Below, piece after piece: positions 52,032 to 60,147 of a DNA stretch of 64,000 nucleotides (positions within the stretch are counted from its first letter, which is position 1; the number at the start of each line of letters is the position of its first letter). The notes under the pieces were generated by a model. It was not told the origin of the DNA, searched no databases, and saw nothing but the letters and a program-made list of their open reading frames with translations. The stretch is from DATBHZ01 sp036557185 (GTDB lineage Bacteria; Actinomycetota; Acidimicrobiia; IMCC26256; JAENVU01). Where the stretch lies: NCBI GenBank assembly GCA_036557185.1, contig DATBHZ010000006.1:1-64000 (forward strand), read 5' to 3'. The translations under genes and the position numbers were made by a program.

Positions 52032-52046
52032 TGTTCCGATCCGGCG

Positions 52047-52052
52047 ACTCTA
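52047..52052 (-). promoter_or_regulatory. -10-like element of the GT4 unit
   Basis: TAGAGT on the minus strand, 15 bases before CTG 52031. The short leader would contain CGGATCGGA as a possible weak ribosome-binding site. Confidence 0.35.
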
Positions 52053-52124
52053 CAGGTGCACGTCTGGCACGGTCCGACCCGGCGGGTGACACGCGATGCT
52101 CGGTGTCGCGCGCGGTGCGTCAGA

Positions 52125-52140
52125 GGATGCTCGAGCATCC
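52125..52140 (+). promoter_or_regulatory. Perfect 16-bp palindrome, possible operator
   Basis: GGATGCTCGAGCATCC in the divergent region between the GT4 unit and the amidase gene. A partial copy, GATGCTCG, lies at 52095-52102, 31 bases (about three helical turns) from the matching half. Position near the -35 zone of the amidase promoter fits a regulator site. Confidence 0.45.
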
Positions 52141-52165
52141 CGGTCGGCGTCGACACGAGTCGGCA

Positions 52166-52171
52166 TACTGT
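52166..52171 (+). promoter_or_regulatory. -10 element of the amidase gene
   Basis: TACTGT six bases before ATG 52178. Confidence 0.45.
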
Positions 52172-52177
52172 GAGGCG

Positions 52178-54172
52178 ATGGCTGGGGGCCGCGCCTTGCA
52201 CGGTAGGCGCCGACCGGGGAACCTCACCCAACGTTGTCGGCGGCGTCGTTTCGCGCGCACAGGAGGGTGCATCGCCGCGGGGCTGGTCGTGGTGCTCGGT
52301 GGCTTCGCGGGCGGTGCGGTCAGCGTTGCGGTCCCGCTCGCCGTATCACCACCGCGATCCTCACCACCAGTTGTGCCGACACACGTGCGCGCGAGCGACT
52401 TCGCCGAAGGCGGGCGTGTGCTGCACGCCGGCTGGCGGAGTAGCGAGGCCGCGGGCGCCAACATGGTGAGCGTCTCCTGGACCGCTGACCGATCAGCCCA
52501 GTTCGAAGTCGACGTGCGAGGACAGTCGGGGGGCTGGCAAAGCGCCGGTGTCGTCGCGAGCGACCAGCAGGCTACTGGTCCCGACCCCGGGACGCTCGAG
52601 GCTCGGCGCGCCACGAGGTCGCTCGTCTCCGAGCCGCTCTGGGTGGGCAACGCCACGCGCGTAAGGATCCGCCTCGTTCGCGGGACTGCGCGCGACGTGC
52701 ACCTCCAACAGATCGATGCGCCTGCCGGCCCGCCGCCCGACACGCGCATCGCCGGCGCGCTCACGCTGCCCCAACCGGGAGTCGTGTCCCGGCGCATGTG
52801 GGGCGCAGACGAGAGCCTGCGGTTGCGGCAGTGCCCAGAGGGGCCGGTGTACACGGACAACGTGAAGCTGGCAGTCGTGCACCACACAGCGGGCAGCAAC
52901 AACTACGGCCCCGGCGACACGCCGCGCATCGTGCGCGGCCTGTACGCGTACGCGGTCAACGTCCTCCACTATTGCGACACGCACTACAACTTCTTCGTCG
53001 ACAAGTACGGCCAGATCTTCGAGGGCAGATACGGCGGCATCGACAAGCCGGTGCTGGGCGCGCACACCACTGGCGCCAACTACGACACCGTCGGGGTCGC
53101 GCTGATCGGGAACTACGACGTCACAACCGCCCCACCGGCGATGATCCGCGCACTCGACACGCTGCTTGCGTGGAAGCTGAGCTGGCACGGCGTCGATCTC
53201 GGCCGCTCTGTGGCGTACACGACGCTGACGGGGACTGATCGGTGGCCCGCCGGCTCGACGCACATTCTCCCGCCCATCGTCGGCCACCGAGACCCGGGAA
53301 TCACCGATTGCCCGGGTCGGTACGTGTACGCGTTGTTGCCGGCGATCAGGTTGGACGTGGGTCTGCGCGTCGCGCGCGCTCCGATGGACGTGCTGCGCGT
53401 GTTCGCGGCGACGCCGGGTCAGCCGAGGCTGATCGTCGCGACGGCCTACGGCGCGCTCTACTCGGCGGGCGGCGAGCAGCAATTTCACTTCCCGGGGGCA
53501 TGGCCGGGTCGCGACATCGTGCGCGACGTCGCACTCGTGCCGGGTGGGGCAGGTGGCTACATGCTCGACGCGTACGGCGGGATCCACCGGTTCGGCAACG
53601 TTCCCGCGCTCACGGGCGGTCCGTACTGGCGCGGCGTGCCGATCGCGCGGGACCTCGTGCTGCGACCCGGAGGCGGCGCGTATGTGCTCGACGGATGGGG
53701 CGGCATCCACCCGGTTGGCGGCGCGCCGCCAATCGTCGGCGGTGCTCGGTGGCCGGGCTTCGATATCGCGCGGAAGCTCGTGCTCGTCCCGGGGGGCGCG
53801 GAGGTGCTCGACGGGTACGGCGGGATCCATCCGACGTCCGGAGTCCCCGCCCTGCACATCGGCGGCTACTGGCGTGGGTGGGACATCGCACGCGACTTCG
53901 TTCCGGCGGCTACCGGCACTGGTTTCTACGTGCTCGACGGCCTCGGCGGTGTGTGGCCCACCGGCGGCGCGCCCGGGCTCCACGCGCCCTATTTCCGCCG
54001 CAACGTCGCGCGGTCGCTGCTCCTCGTGCCCGGTGGCGGATACACACTCGACGACTCAGGGAAGCTCAACCCGTTCGGGACGGCGCCCGCCGTCGCGCAA
54101 GCTCGGTCGACCTACTCGGGTGCACCCGCGATCACGACGCCGTACGTCGCGCGTGCCGCCGCGCTGGGCTGA
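52178..54172 (+). CDS. PGRP-type N-acetylmuramoyl-L-alanine amidase with C-terminal repeats
   Basis: A 664-residue exported protein: a basic N-terminus and signal anchor (about 30-52), a beta-rich region (about 68-180), an amidase_2/PGRP domain (about 200-390) and a repeat domain (about 400-650). Zinc ligands are His235 in VVHHTAGSNN, His370 in VGHRDPGI and Cys378 in TDCPG. The tail has about five repeats of roughly 38 residues built on DGWGGIHPVGG, DGYGGIHPTSG and DGLGGVWPTGG, likely blades of a propeller that binds the wall or a glycan. It cuts peptide stems from muramic acid. Confidence 0.88.
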   Translation: MAGGRALHGRRRPGNLTQRCRRRRFARTGGCIAAGLVVVLGGFAGGAVSVAVPLAVSPPRSSPPVVPTHVRASDFAEGGRVLHAGWRSSEAAGANMVSVSWTADRSAQFEVDVRGQSGGWQSAGVVASDQQATGPDPGTLEARRATRSLVSEPLWVGNATRVRIRLVRGTARDVHLQQIDAPAGPPPDTRIAGALTLPQPGVVSRRMWGADESLRLRQCPEGPVYTDNVKLAVVHHTAGSNNYGPGDTPRIVRGLYAYAVNVLHYCDTHYNFFVDKYGQIFEGRYGGIDKPVLGAHTTGANYDTVGVALIGNYDVTTAPPAMIRALDTLLAWKLSWHGVDLGRSVAYTTLTGTDRWPAGSTHILPPIVGHRDPGITDCPGRYVYALLPAIRLDVGLRVARAPMDVLRVFAATPGQPRLIVATAYGALYSAGGEQQFHFPGAWPGRDIVRDVALVPGGAGGYMLDAYGGIHRFGNVPALTGGPYWRGVPIARDLVLRPGGGAYVLDGWGGIHPVGGAPPIVGGARWPGFDIARKLVLVPGGAEVLDGYGGIHPTSGVPALHIGGYWRGWDIARDFVPAATGTGFYVLDGLGGVWPTGGAPGLHAPYFRRNVARSLLLVPGGGYTLDDSGKLNPFGTAPAVAQARSTYSGAPAITTPYVARAAALG

Positions 54173-54215
54173 ACTGGCTTCTGGGCCGAACCGGTCTGTC
54201 ATCCGCGCGAGCGAA

Positions 54216-54230
54216 ACGGCGCCGCGCCGT
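54216..54230. other. Inverted repeat between convergent genes
   Basis: ACGGCG-CCG-CGCCGT in the 60-base gap between the amidase and methyltransferase 3' ends. It can form a compact GC hairpin on either transcript, but has no U-tract. A weak bidirectional terminator is possible. Confidence 0.3.
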
Positions 54231-54232
54231 GG

Positions 54233-55111
54233 TCAGGCCGGCTTCTCGCAGTGCCAGCAGATGAAATGCACGTCCGGTACGAACCCGTAACGCGTGCTCT
54301 CGTCGCCGTTCGCGATCGATGTGAGCGAATCCGGATCGCACGCCGAGAGCAGCTCGACTTCGTCGAGCGACCCGTCGGAATAGCCGGAGTCGAGCCCGGC
54401 ACCGCCCGCGCGGACTCGGTCGATGAGCGGACCTGGCACGAGGCATGTCACGACGAAGCCCGCTGCTTCGAGCTTCTCACGCAGATCCCAACCGAACCGC
54501 CAGAACACCAGGGTGTTGTCGCCGTGATATTCGGGTGTGACCGGCGGCGCGGTCTTGCTCTGCGGCATCGGGATCATGAGCAGGATCGAGCCGCCAGGGC
54601 GGAGGACGCGGAACAGCTCCGACAAGGCGCTCTCGGTGTCAGGCACGTGCTCGAGCACGTGCGGTGTGAGGACCACATCGAGACACGCGTCCGGGAGATC
54701 GATCGCCTGCAGGTCCAAGGAGATCATTGCCTTGTGCGCAGACTGGTCGTAGTCGCTCGCCGTGTAGTCGACGATCGCCGCCATCCGGTCGCGATACTCG
54801 GATCCCAGGCGAGGGCTCGTCTCGAGCACGCGCGCCCCCGCATCGTGGGAGACGCGGTGCGTCCAGCACCAGAACAGAAAGCGGTCGCGCGCGATGCTGC
54901 CGCAGGACGGACAGCCGGCCATCTCGCTGTGTGCCGTCCCGTCGAAGTCGGCACCATGCCACCCGCAGATGTTGCAGACGCGCCGATCGGTTGACGGGTC
55001 CGACGCTCGTATCGCGGACTCCCACGGCTCCGAGCGGGGATCGCCGTGCGCGGCGCGTTCTTGTTTCGCCGCCCACTTCCCGGCCCGGAATCGGTTCCGG
55101 ATAGCGCTCAT
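54233..55111 (-). CDS. SAM-dependent methyltransferase with N-terminal zinc-ribbon-like segment
   Basis: A 292-residue class I methyltransferase. Residues about 46-75 carry CNICGWHG and CPSCGSIARDR, a four-Cys knuckle. The SAM fold follows with VLETSPRLGSEYRDR (motif I region is unusual), TPHVLEHVPDTESALSEL and LRPGGSILLMIPMP. The VLEHV motif is typical of sugar or small-molecule methyltransferases in glycan clusters. GTG 55120 is an in-frame alternative start within an inverted repeat. Confidence 0.82.
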   Translation of the reverse strand: MSAIRNRFRAGKWAAKQERAAHGDPRSEPWESAIRASDPSTDRRVCNICGWHGADFDGTAHSEMAGCPSCGSIARDRFLFWCWTHRVSHDAGARVLETSPRLGSEYRDRMAAIVDYTASDYDQSAHKAMISLDLQAIDLPDACLDVVLTPHVLEHVPDTESALSELFRVLRPGGSILLMIPMPQSKTAPPVTPEYHGDNTLVFWRFGWDLREKLEAAGFVVTCLVPGPLIDRVRAGGAGLDSGYSDGSLDEVELLSACDPDSLTSIANGDESTRYGFVPDVHFICWHCEKPA

Positions 55112-55113
55112 CG

Positions 55114-55129
55114 CGGACACTGTTGTCCG
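55114..55129 (-). promoter_or_regulatory. Inverted repeat at the methyltransferase 5' end
   Basis: CGGACA-CTGT-TGTCCG ends two bases before ATG 55111 and overlaps the alternative GTG. TATGTT lies just upstream on the minus strand as a possible -10. It could be an operator or an mRNA hairpin masking the start. Confidence 0.4.
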
Positions 55130-55190
55130 AACATACTGGTTCGCCGCGGTTGGTGTCGGGCAGGTCGTGTGATCGGGTAGGGCGCCTTCG

Positions 55191-55934
55191 CTACCGGCGC
55201 GCGTGCAGCACGACCCGCTGGGATCTCAACTCGGTTCGGAGAGACCGGCCTCTCCTCGTGCCGGCGAGAGAACGTGCGACGCGCCGATGCAGAGGGGTCC
55301 GATACTTGACTTCGACCGTGCGAAATCCGCAGTTGAGGAGCAGCCCTCGCAGAGCACGAATGTTGTATTGATACCAATTGGTTGGATCATCGTTGAGACC
55401 AGTACCCGGATAGACCCTCGCGGCGGCATATGGCAGCCAGTTGACCGCGGTTTCGGTTTCGACGATCAGCAGGTCGCGACAGCAAGCCGCCACGCGTTGG
55501 AGTGCCGTGATCGCGTCAGTCAAGTGATAGAGGACACCGAGCAGCAGAACCACATCGAAAGGGCCGTCAACGGCTTCCGGAGACAACTCCATAACGTCGA
55601 TCAACTTGTCCTCGACGACCGAGTTCAAGCCCAACACGTTGCGCGCGTATAGGAAGGCATCGCGCCGACCCCAGCTCGATCCATCCCATGCATAGGAGTC
55701 TGTTGCCAGCACCCGCGAGGCGCCGCGCCGGGAGCATTCGAACGAGTAGAACCCATCCCATGCGCCGACATCGAGCACACTCAGTCCCGTGAGGGACCTT
55801 GGAAGGTGAAGTCGGGGCAGTGCGCGCGAGGGGTCGGTAACGCCTTGAGTGACGACACCGCCGGGCAACTGCATGGTGTGGTACCACGCGTAATCCGCAG
55901 CACGGCTCGCTGCATCCTCAAGCCGTAGCTCCAC
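55191..55934 (-). CDS. SAM-dependent methyltransferase (DUF1698/CmoB-like)
   Basis: A 247-residue class I methyltransferase. The SAM motif is LSVLDVGAWDGFYSFECSRRG, then VLATDSYAWDG, with FDVVLLLGVLYHLTDAI matching the CmoB/DUF1698 group. In glycan clusters such enzymes usually methylate sugars; tRNA modification is less likely without CmoA. It starts GTG 55934 six bases from TAACGT. Its codon use looks less GC-biased than its neighbours, especially around 55300-55600, which may indicate acquisition. Confidence 0.82.
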   Translation of the reverse strand: MELRLEDAASRAADYAWYHTMQLPGGVVTQGVTDPSRALPRLHLPRSLTGLSVLDVGAWDGFYSFECSRRGASRVLATDSYAWDGSSWGRRDAFLYARNVLGLNSVVEDKLIDVMELSPEAVDGPFDVVLLLGVLYHLTDAITALQRVAACCRDLLIVETETAVNWLPYAAARVYPGTGLNDDPTNWYQYNIRALRGLLLNCGFRTVEVKYRTPLHRRVARSLAGTRRGRSLRTELRSQRVVLHARR

Positions 55935-55940
55935 GTCGAC

Positions 55941-55946
55941 ACGTTA
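55941..55946 (-). promoter_or_regulatory. -10 element of the DUF1698-like gene
   Basis: TAACGT on the minus strand, six bases before GTG 55934. Confidence 0.4.
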
Positions 55947-55997
55947 GCTGAAGCCGTAATGGACTCCGAAGCAAGCGACCACGGCTGTCGCTGTGGG

Positions 55998-57551
55998 TCA
56001 CAGCAGTTGATTTCGCTCCACGATCTCGAGCAAGTGCTCCGCGAACGCGTCGTCGGAATACTGCAACGATCGGGCGCGCGCGGAGCTTGCCAGCTGCGCA
56101 CGTAATGCTTCGTCGTTGGCGACTCGCAGCGTCAGATCCCGCAGCTCGGCGAGCGTGGTCCACCGGTAGCCGTCGACGCCGTCGCGCACGATCTCGCGTT
56201 GACCGGCCTTGTCGATCACGATCGGCACGCAGCCCGCCGCCATCGCCTCCGCCGTAGTGATCCCGAAGTGCTCGCTCGCCCATGGGGAGCGGCTCTCGTC
56301 TTGGCCGTAGCCCGTCGCCGACCAGTGGATCGCGGCGCGGTTCATGAGCCGTGCGAGCGTGTCCCGGGGCGCGTTGGGATGAATCTCTACGGGGAGTCCT
56401 GCAGCTTCACTGCGCACGGCGTCGAGGTATGACTCCTGCGCAGGCTCGCATCCACCGATCACGTGCAACGTCCAACCGGTGAGCTGACCCTCACGGACCA
56501 TCGCGCCGAAGGTCTGCACCTGCTCGACCTGCCGCTTGGAGTGTCCGGCCCCCGGCGGGAAGAACCGGCCGACCGTGACGATGCTGCGGTCGCGCTCGGG
56601 CGCCGGCTCGAAGCTCTCGACGTGGATGGGCGGGTACATGATCTCCGTCGAGCGATTCCACAGCGTCTGGATCCACTCCGCCGTGTACGACGAGATGGCG
56701 ACGATCACCTGGTAGCCGTCGAGGAACGACAGCCCGCGGGGGTCGCGTAGCAGCCATGGGAACCGTGCCCCGAGCCAAGCAGACGGGTGGCGCCCATCCG
56801 TCCCGAACCGGAGGCGGGAGATGGCGACGCCGAGCCGTCGCTGGTCGGGTTTCTCGGGTGCGAACCAGTCGGATTCGAACACCAGCTCGCGCGTCTCGCT
56901 GGATTCCGGCACGGTGACCCGGGCCTTCTCGAATCGTGGCTCCACGCCGAAGGTGCCGATGACAGTGCCGTCGACCGTGACGTCGAGCTTCGTTGGCGGG
57001 CCTGAGAGCCGAGCGACGTCGAAGAGCAGGTCCACCGACTTGCCAGGTGGGAGCTGGAGCCGACCCCGCCCATTGGTCCACATGACCGTACGGAGCCGCA
57101 GAGTCGCGGCCGGGAACCAGCCCACGCCCCAGCCGGTGAGGCTGAACTCGCTCGGGCTCGTCGCGATCCGGCCGAAGGCGCGGGCGGCACGTCGTTGCCA
57201 CTCGGGAAGGTCGTGGTCGGCCGGGGTAGGGAAGTAGCAGAGGTACATGGCCTTCGCTGGGCGCGCCGGTAGACGCGACATGTATGAGCCGTTGACGAGA
57301 AGGTCGTAGTCCTCCATGAGTTGCGCGAGCGCGCCTTCGCCGACGTCAGGGATGACGCGCAACGAGCACGCGTTCAGGTCGAGACCGAGGTATGCGCCGA
57401 GCTCGCCGAGGTCGGTCGACTCGTGGGCGATCAGCTCGACGTCGACATCAGTGCGCGACAAAACCTGGGCGACCATCCCCGTATATCGTTCGCCGCCGCC
57501 GCGTGAGTGCCAGTACTTGTTGTACACGGCCACCCGTCGGCGCGGGTTCAT
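55998..57551 (-). CDS. GT-B glycosyltransferase with inserted beta-sandwich-like domain
   Basis: A 517-residue glycosyltransferase (GT4-like C-terminus with HFGITTAEAMAAGCVPIVI and VTVGRFFPPGAGHSKRQVE). Between the N-terminal half (YNKYWHSRGGGERYTG) and the rest lies an extra beta-rich segment of about 110 residues (140-250; LRLRTVMWTNGRGRLQLPPG, LDVTVDGTVIGTF, RELVFESDWFAPEK, RRLGVAISRLRFG). It may bind the growing glycan. ATG 57551 overlaps the GT2 stop by ATGA. The upstream gene also carries an insertion. Confidence 0.85.
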   Translation of the reverse strand: MNPRRRVAVYNKYWHSRGGGERYTGMVAQVLSRTDVDVELIAHESTDLGELGAYLGLDLNACSLRVIPDVGEGALAQLMEDYDLLVNGSYMSRLPARPAKAMYLCYFPTPADHDLPEWQRRAARAFGRIATSPSEFSLTGWGVGWFPAATLRLRTVMWTNGRGRLQLPPGKSVDLLFDVARLSGPPTKLDVTVDGTVIGTFGVEPRFEKARVTVPESSETRELVFESDWFAPEKPDQRRLGVAISRLRFGTDGRHPSAWLGARFPWLLRDPRGLSFLDGYQVIVAISSYTAEWIQTLWNRSTEIMYPPIHVESFEPAPERDRSIVTVGRFFPPGAGHSKRQVEQVQTFGAMVREGQLTGWTLHVIGGCEPAQESYLDAVRSEAAGLPVEIHPNAPRDTLARLMNRAAIHWSATGYGQDESRSPWASEHFGITTAEAMAAGCVPIVIDKAGQREIVRDGVDGYRWTTLAELRDLTLRVANDEALRAQLASSARARSLQYSDDAFAEHLLEIVERNQLL

Positions 57552-58915
57552 GCGCGCACCGTGAGCCACGTCTCGAGCTGCGCCCGCGTGACGGTCGCGG
57601 CCTTTGCGATGTTTCGACGTCGACGAATCATGCGCGGCAGCAGCCGGAAGTACGAGCGGAGCACCTTCGCTCGAACCACGTGCCTGCCGGCCGCGGGACG
57701 GGAGCGAGTGCGGAGCGCTTCGAAGACGGACCGCGCGAGCATCGACAGGCTCACGAGCGGGTACCGGAGCACCGCGGAGCAGGCGACTGGCGTGGACGCG
57801 TCCTTGGTCAGTGTCAACAGACGGTTGCGGTCTACGTGGAACGTCCAGTTGGGCGACCAGCTGTCGCTGCTCGCGGAGTGCAGGTGACGGAGCTCGGCGG
57901 TAGGTTCGTAACGGATCGAGTATCCCCGTGAGCGGATCCGCCACGAGAGGTCGATGTCCTCGTAGTACATGAAGTAGTCGTCGTCGAACCACCCGAGCTC
58001 CGAGCCGACTTCGGTGCGGATGGCCATGCCGTTCCCGCATGCAGCGAAGATTTCGACAGGCTCGTCGAACTGCCCGGTGTCGCGCTCCTCGAACCCGCGG
58101 TCGGCCCCATGGCCGTCGTGCAAGACGATGCTGCCGACGTTGTTGATCACACGTTCCACCGTGGTGCGGCACGGCAGCTCGACGGCAACCGTCGTCTGCT
58201 CGGTGCCGACAGTTGCTCGGAGGCCGTTGGCCGTGAGCGGCTTCGTGCGCTCCGCGCTCACGGACAGCTCGACGCGAACAGGGCGGTTCGTCGTAGTGCC
58301 CGCGACCGCGTCGTCTGGCACCGGCACCAGGATCTCCCCGGTAGGCCGCGTCCAGCGGATGGTGCGCTGCCCGACGGTCTCGGGCCCGTAGGCCGCCGAT
58401 TCCCAGCGCACGTCGCGCGTCACATCGGTGTCGTCGACCGTCACGCTCGAGACCTTGACACCGAGGTCTCGACCGTCGTGTGGCCCCGGGCGGTAGGCGG
58501 TGGTCGTCAGATCGACGCGTAAGAAGCGAGGGTGGAAATAGGTCTTGCCATTGACCGCGGCGAGGCGGTCGGCACCTGGCTCCGAGAACGGAGCCAGCAA
58601 GCGCTCGAGCCAGCGCGCTTGCGGCATCGCGTCGTTGTTCAACATGACTGTGAACGGTGTCATCACTTCGCGGGCGGCGAGGTTGTTCCCTCCCGCGAAT
58701 CCGAGATTCGACGCACTCTCGATGACACGGACCCACGGATACTTCGCGGCCAGCAGATCACGCGAGTCGTCGGACGAGTTGTTGTCGACGACGACCGTCT
58801 CGAAAGGCGCCGCTTCGCTGCGCTGCGCGTCGAGGGCGTCGAGACAGGCCGGGAGCAGGTGAGCGCCGTTGTAGTTGACGATCACAACGGTTGCGATCGC
58901 CTGCGGCACCGTCAT
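57548..58915 (-). CDS. GT2 glycosyltransferase with inserted beta-rich domain
   Basis: A GT-A inverting glycosyltransferase of 455 residues. The nucleotide site is VIVNYNGAHLLPACLDAL and VVVDNNSSDDSRDLL, the metal motif MLNNDAMPQARW, and the acceptor/base region FMYYEDIDLSWRIRSRGY. About 130 residues (128-258) are inserted between AAVNGKTYF and GSIVLHDGHG, absent from typical rhamnosyltransferase-like GT2 proteins. ATG 58915 is used; GTG 58909 has better spacing from GGAG. It follows wzt by 40 bases. Confidence 0.86.
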   Translation of the reverse strand: MTVPQAIATVVIVNYNGAHLLPACLDALDAQRSEAAPFETVVVDNNSSDDSRDLLAAKYPWVRVIESASNLGFAGGNNLAAREVMTPFTVMLNNDAMPQARWLERLLAPFSEPGADRLAAVNGKTYFHPRFLRVDLTTTAYRPGPHDGRDLGVKVSSVTVDDTDVTRDVRWESAAYGPETVGQRTIRWTRPTGEILVPVPDDAVAGTTTNRPVRVELSVSAERTKPLTANGLRATVGTEQTTVAVELPCRTTVERVINNVGSIVLHDGHGADRGFEERDTGQFDEPVEIFAACGNGMAIRTEVGSELGWFDDDYFMYYEDIDLSWRIRSRGYSIRYEPTAELRHLHSASSDSWSPNWTFHVDRNRLLTLTKDASTPVACSAVLRYPLVSLSMLARSVFEALRTRSRPAAGRHVVRAKVLRSYFRLLPRMIRRRRNIAKAATVTRAQLETWLTVRA

Positions 58916-58955
58916 CTCCGATGGTCTGCAGCGCCGACGACGCGCGCCCCGAGGA

Positions 58956-60143
58956 TCACGCCACGACCCCGGCCTCTGCGTACCCGACATAGTCGACCTT
59001 GATCAGACCGATCTTCTGAGCGCCCGTGATCTCGAAGGCGTTGCTCGTCCGCATGGCAGCGATCGCCTGTCCGGCTTCGCGGCTGAGCTGCACCGCCACC
59101 ACGAAGCGCCCTCGCAGGGGCGGGCATTCCGGCACCACGAAGTCGAGTGCCCAGTCGCCCGCGCGCTGGGGGAGATCGGCGGCGGGGATGGTCATCGACC
59201 AGATCGGGATGTCGCCGACGCCCATGACGACCAGGCGGACGTGGTCGACGCGTCCGATCCAATGCTCGCCGATCGTCACCGGCACCCGGATCGCGAGTGA
59301 CTCGCCCGGCGCAACGCGCTCGATGGGTGGGCCGCCGGCCCGGTTGCTGAACACCACCTTCCCGAACACCAAGCCGCTGTGCTCAGCATCGTCGGGCTTC
59401 GACGACGGTACGTCGGTGCCGAGGAGCTTCCGCAGCTCGAAGCTCGCGAAGTACGGGTCACCGTCGAACATGACGTGGCCGTGATCGAGCACTACCGCCC
59501 TGCTGCACACTTGCTCGACGAGCCCGCTCGAGTGACTGACGAACAAGATCGTTCGACCGTCGTCCTGGAACTCGCTGATCTTGTCGAGGCACTTCCGCTG
59601 GAAGTGTTCGTCGCCGACGGCGAGCACCTCGTCGACCAGGAGGATCTCGGGATCGACGTTGACGGCGACCGCGAAGCCGAGCCGCACGTACATGCCCGAC
59701 GAGTAGTGCTTGACGGGACCATCGATGAACTCCTCCAGCTCGGAGAATTCGATGATCTCGTCGAGCAGCGAACGCGTCTCCTTGCGCGTGAGACCGAGCA
59801 ACGACGCGTTGAGGTAGATGTTCTCCCGGCCGGAAAGCTCGCTGTTGAACCCCGCGCCGAGTTCGAGCAGCGACGCGATCCGGCCGTTCGAGCGCACCGT
59901 GCCCTCGGTTGGCCTCAAGATGCCCGCGAGCACTTTGAGGAGTGTCGACTTGCCGGAGCCGTTGGCTCCGATGAGGCCCACGGTCTCGCCGGCAAGGATG
60001 TCGACCGACACGTCGCGCAGAGCCCAGAAGTCCTTCGTGGAGATGTGGGCCCGGCGGAGGATGCGCTCCTTCAGACTCGTTGCACCCACGTGGCTGGCGA
60101 AGCGTTTCGAGACGTGACTGGACGAGATCGCGAGATCGGTCAC
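58956..60143 (-). CDS. wzt: O-antigen/polysaccharide ABC exporter ATPase with Wzt-type C-terminal domain
   Basis: The 395-residue ATPase of a polysaccharide exporter. Walker A is GANGSGKST, the signature HYSSGMYVRLGFA, and Walker B EILLVDEVLAVGDE. After about residue 245 comes a beta-sandwich Wzt-C-like domain (GEHWIGRVDHVRLVVMGV, LDFVVPECPPLRGRF), which in Wzt proteins recognises the finished glycan's terminal cap. That implies a capped polymer synthesised before export. GTG 60143 is four bases after the permease stop. Confidence 0.93.
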   Translation of the reverse strand: MTDLAISSSHVSKRFASHVGATSLKERILRRAHISTKDFWALRDVSVDILAGETVGLIGANGSGKSTLLKVLAGILRPTEGTVRSNGRIASLLELGAGFNSELSGRENIYLNASLLGLTRKETRSLLDEIIEFSELEEFIDGPVKHYSSGMYVRLGFAVAVNVDPEILLVDEVLAVGDEHFQRKCLDKISEFQDDGRTILFVSHSSGLVEQVCSRAVVLDHGHVMFDGDPYFASFELRKLLGTDVPSSKPDDAEHSGLVFGKVVFSNRAGGPPIERVAPGESLAIRVPVTIGEHWIGRVDHVRLVVMGVGDIPIWSMTIPAADLPQRAGDWALDFVVPECPPLRGRFVVAVQLSREAGQAIAAMRTSNAFEITGAQKIGLIKVDYVGYAEAGVVA

Positions 60144-60147
60144 GGAC

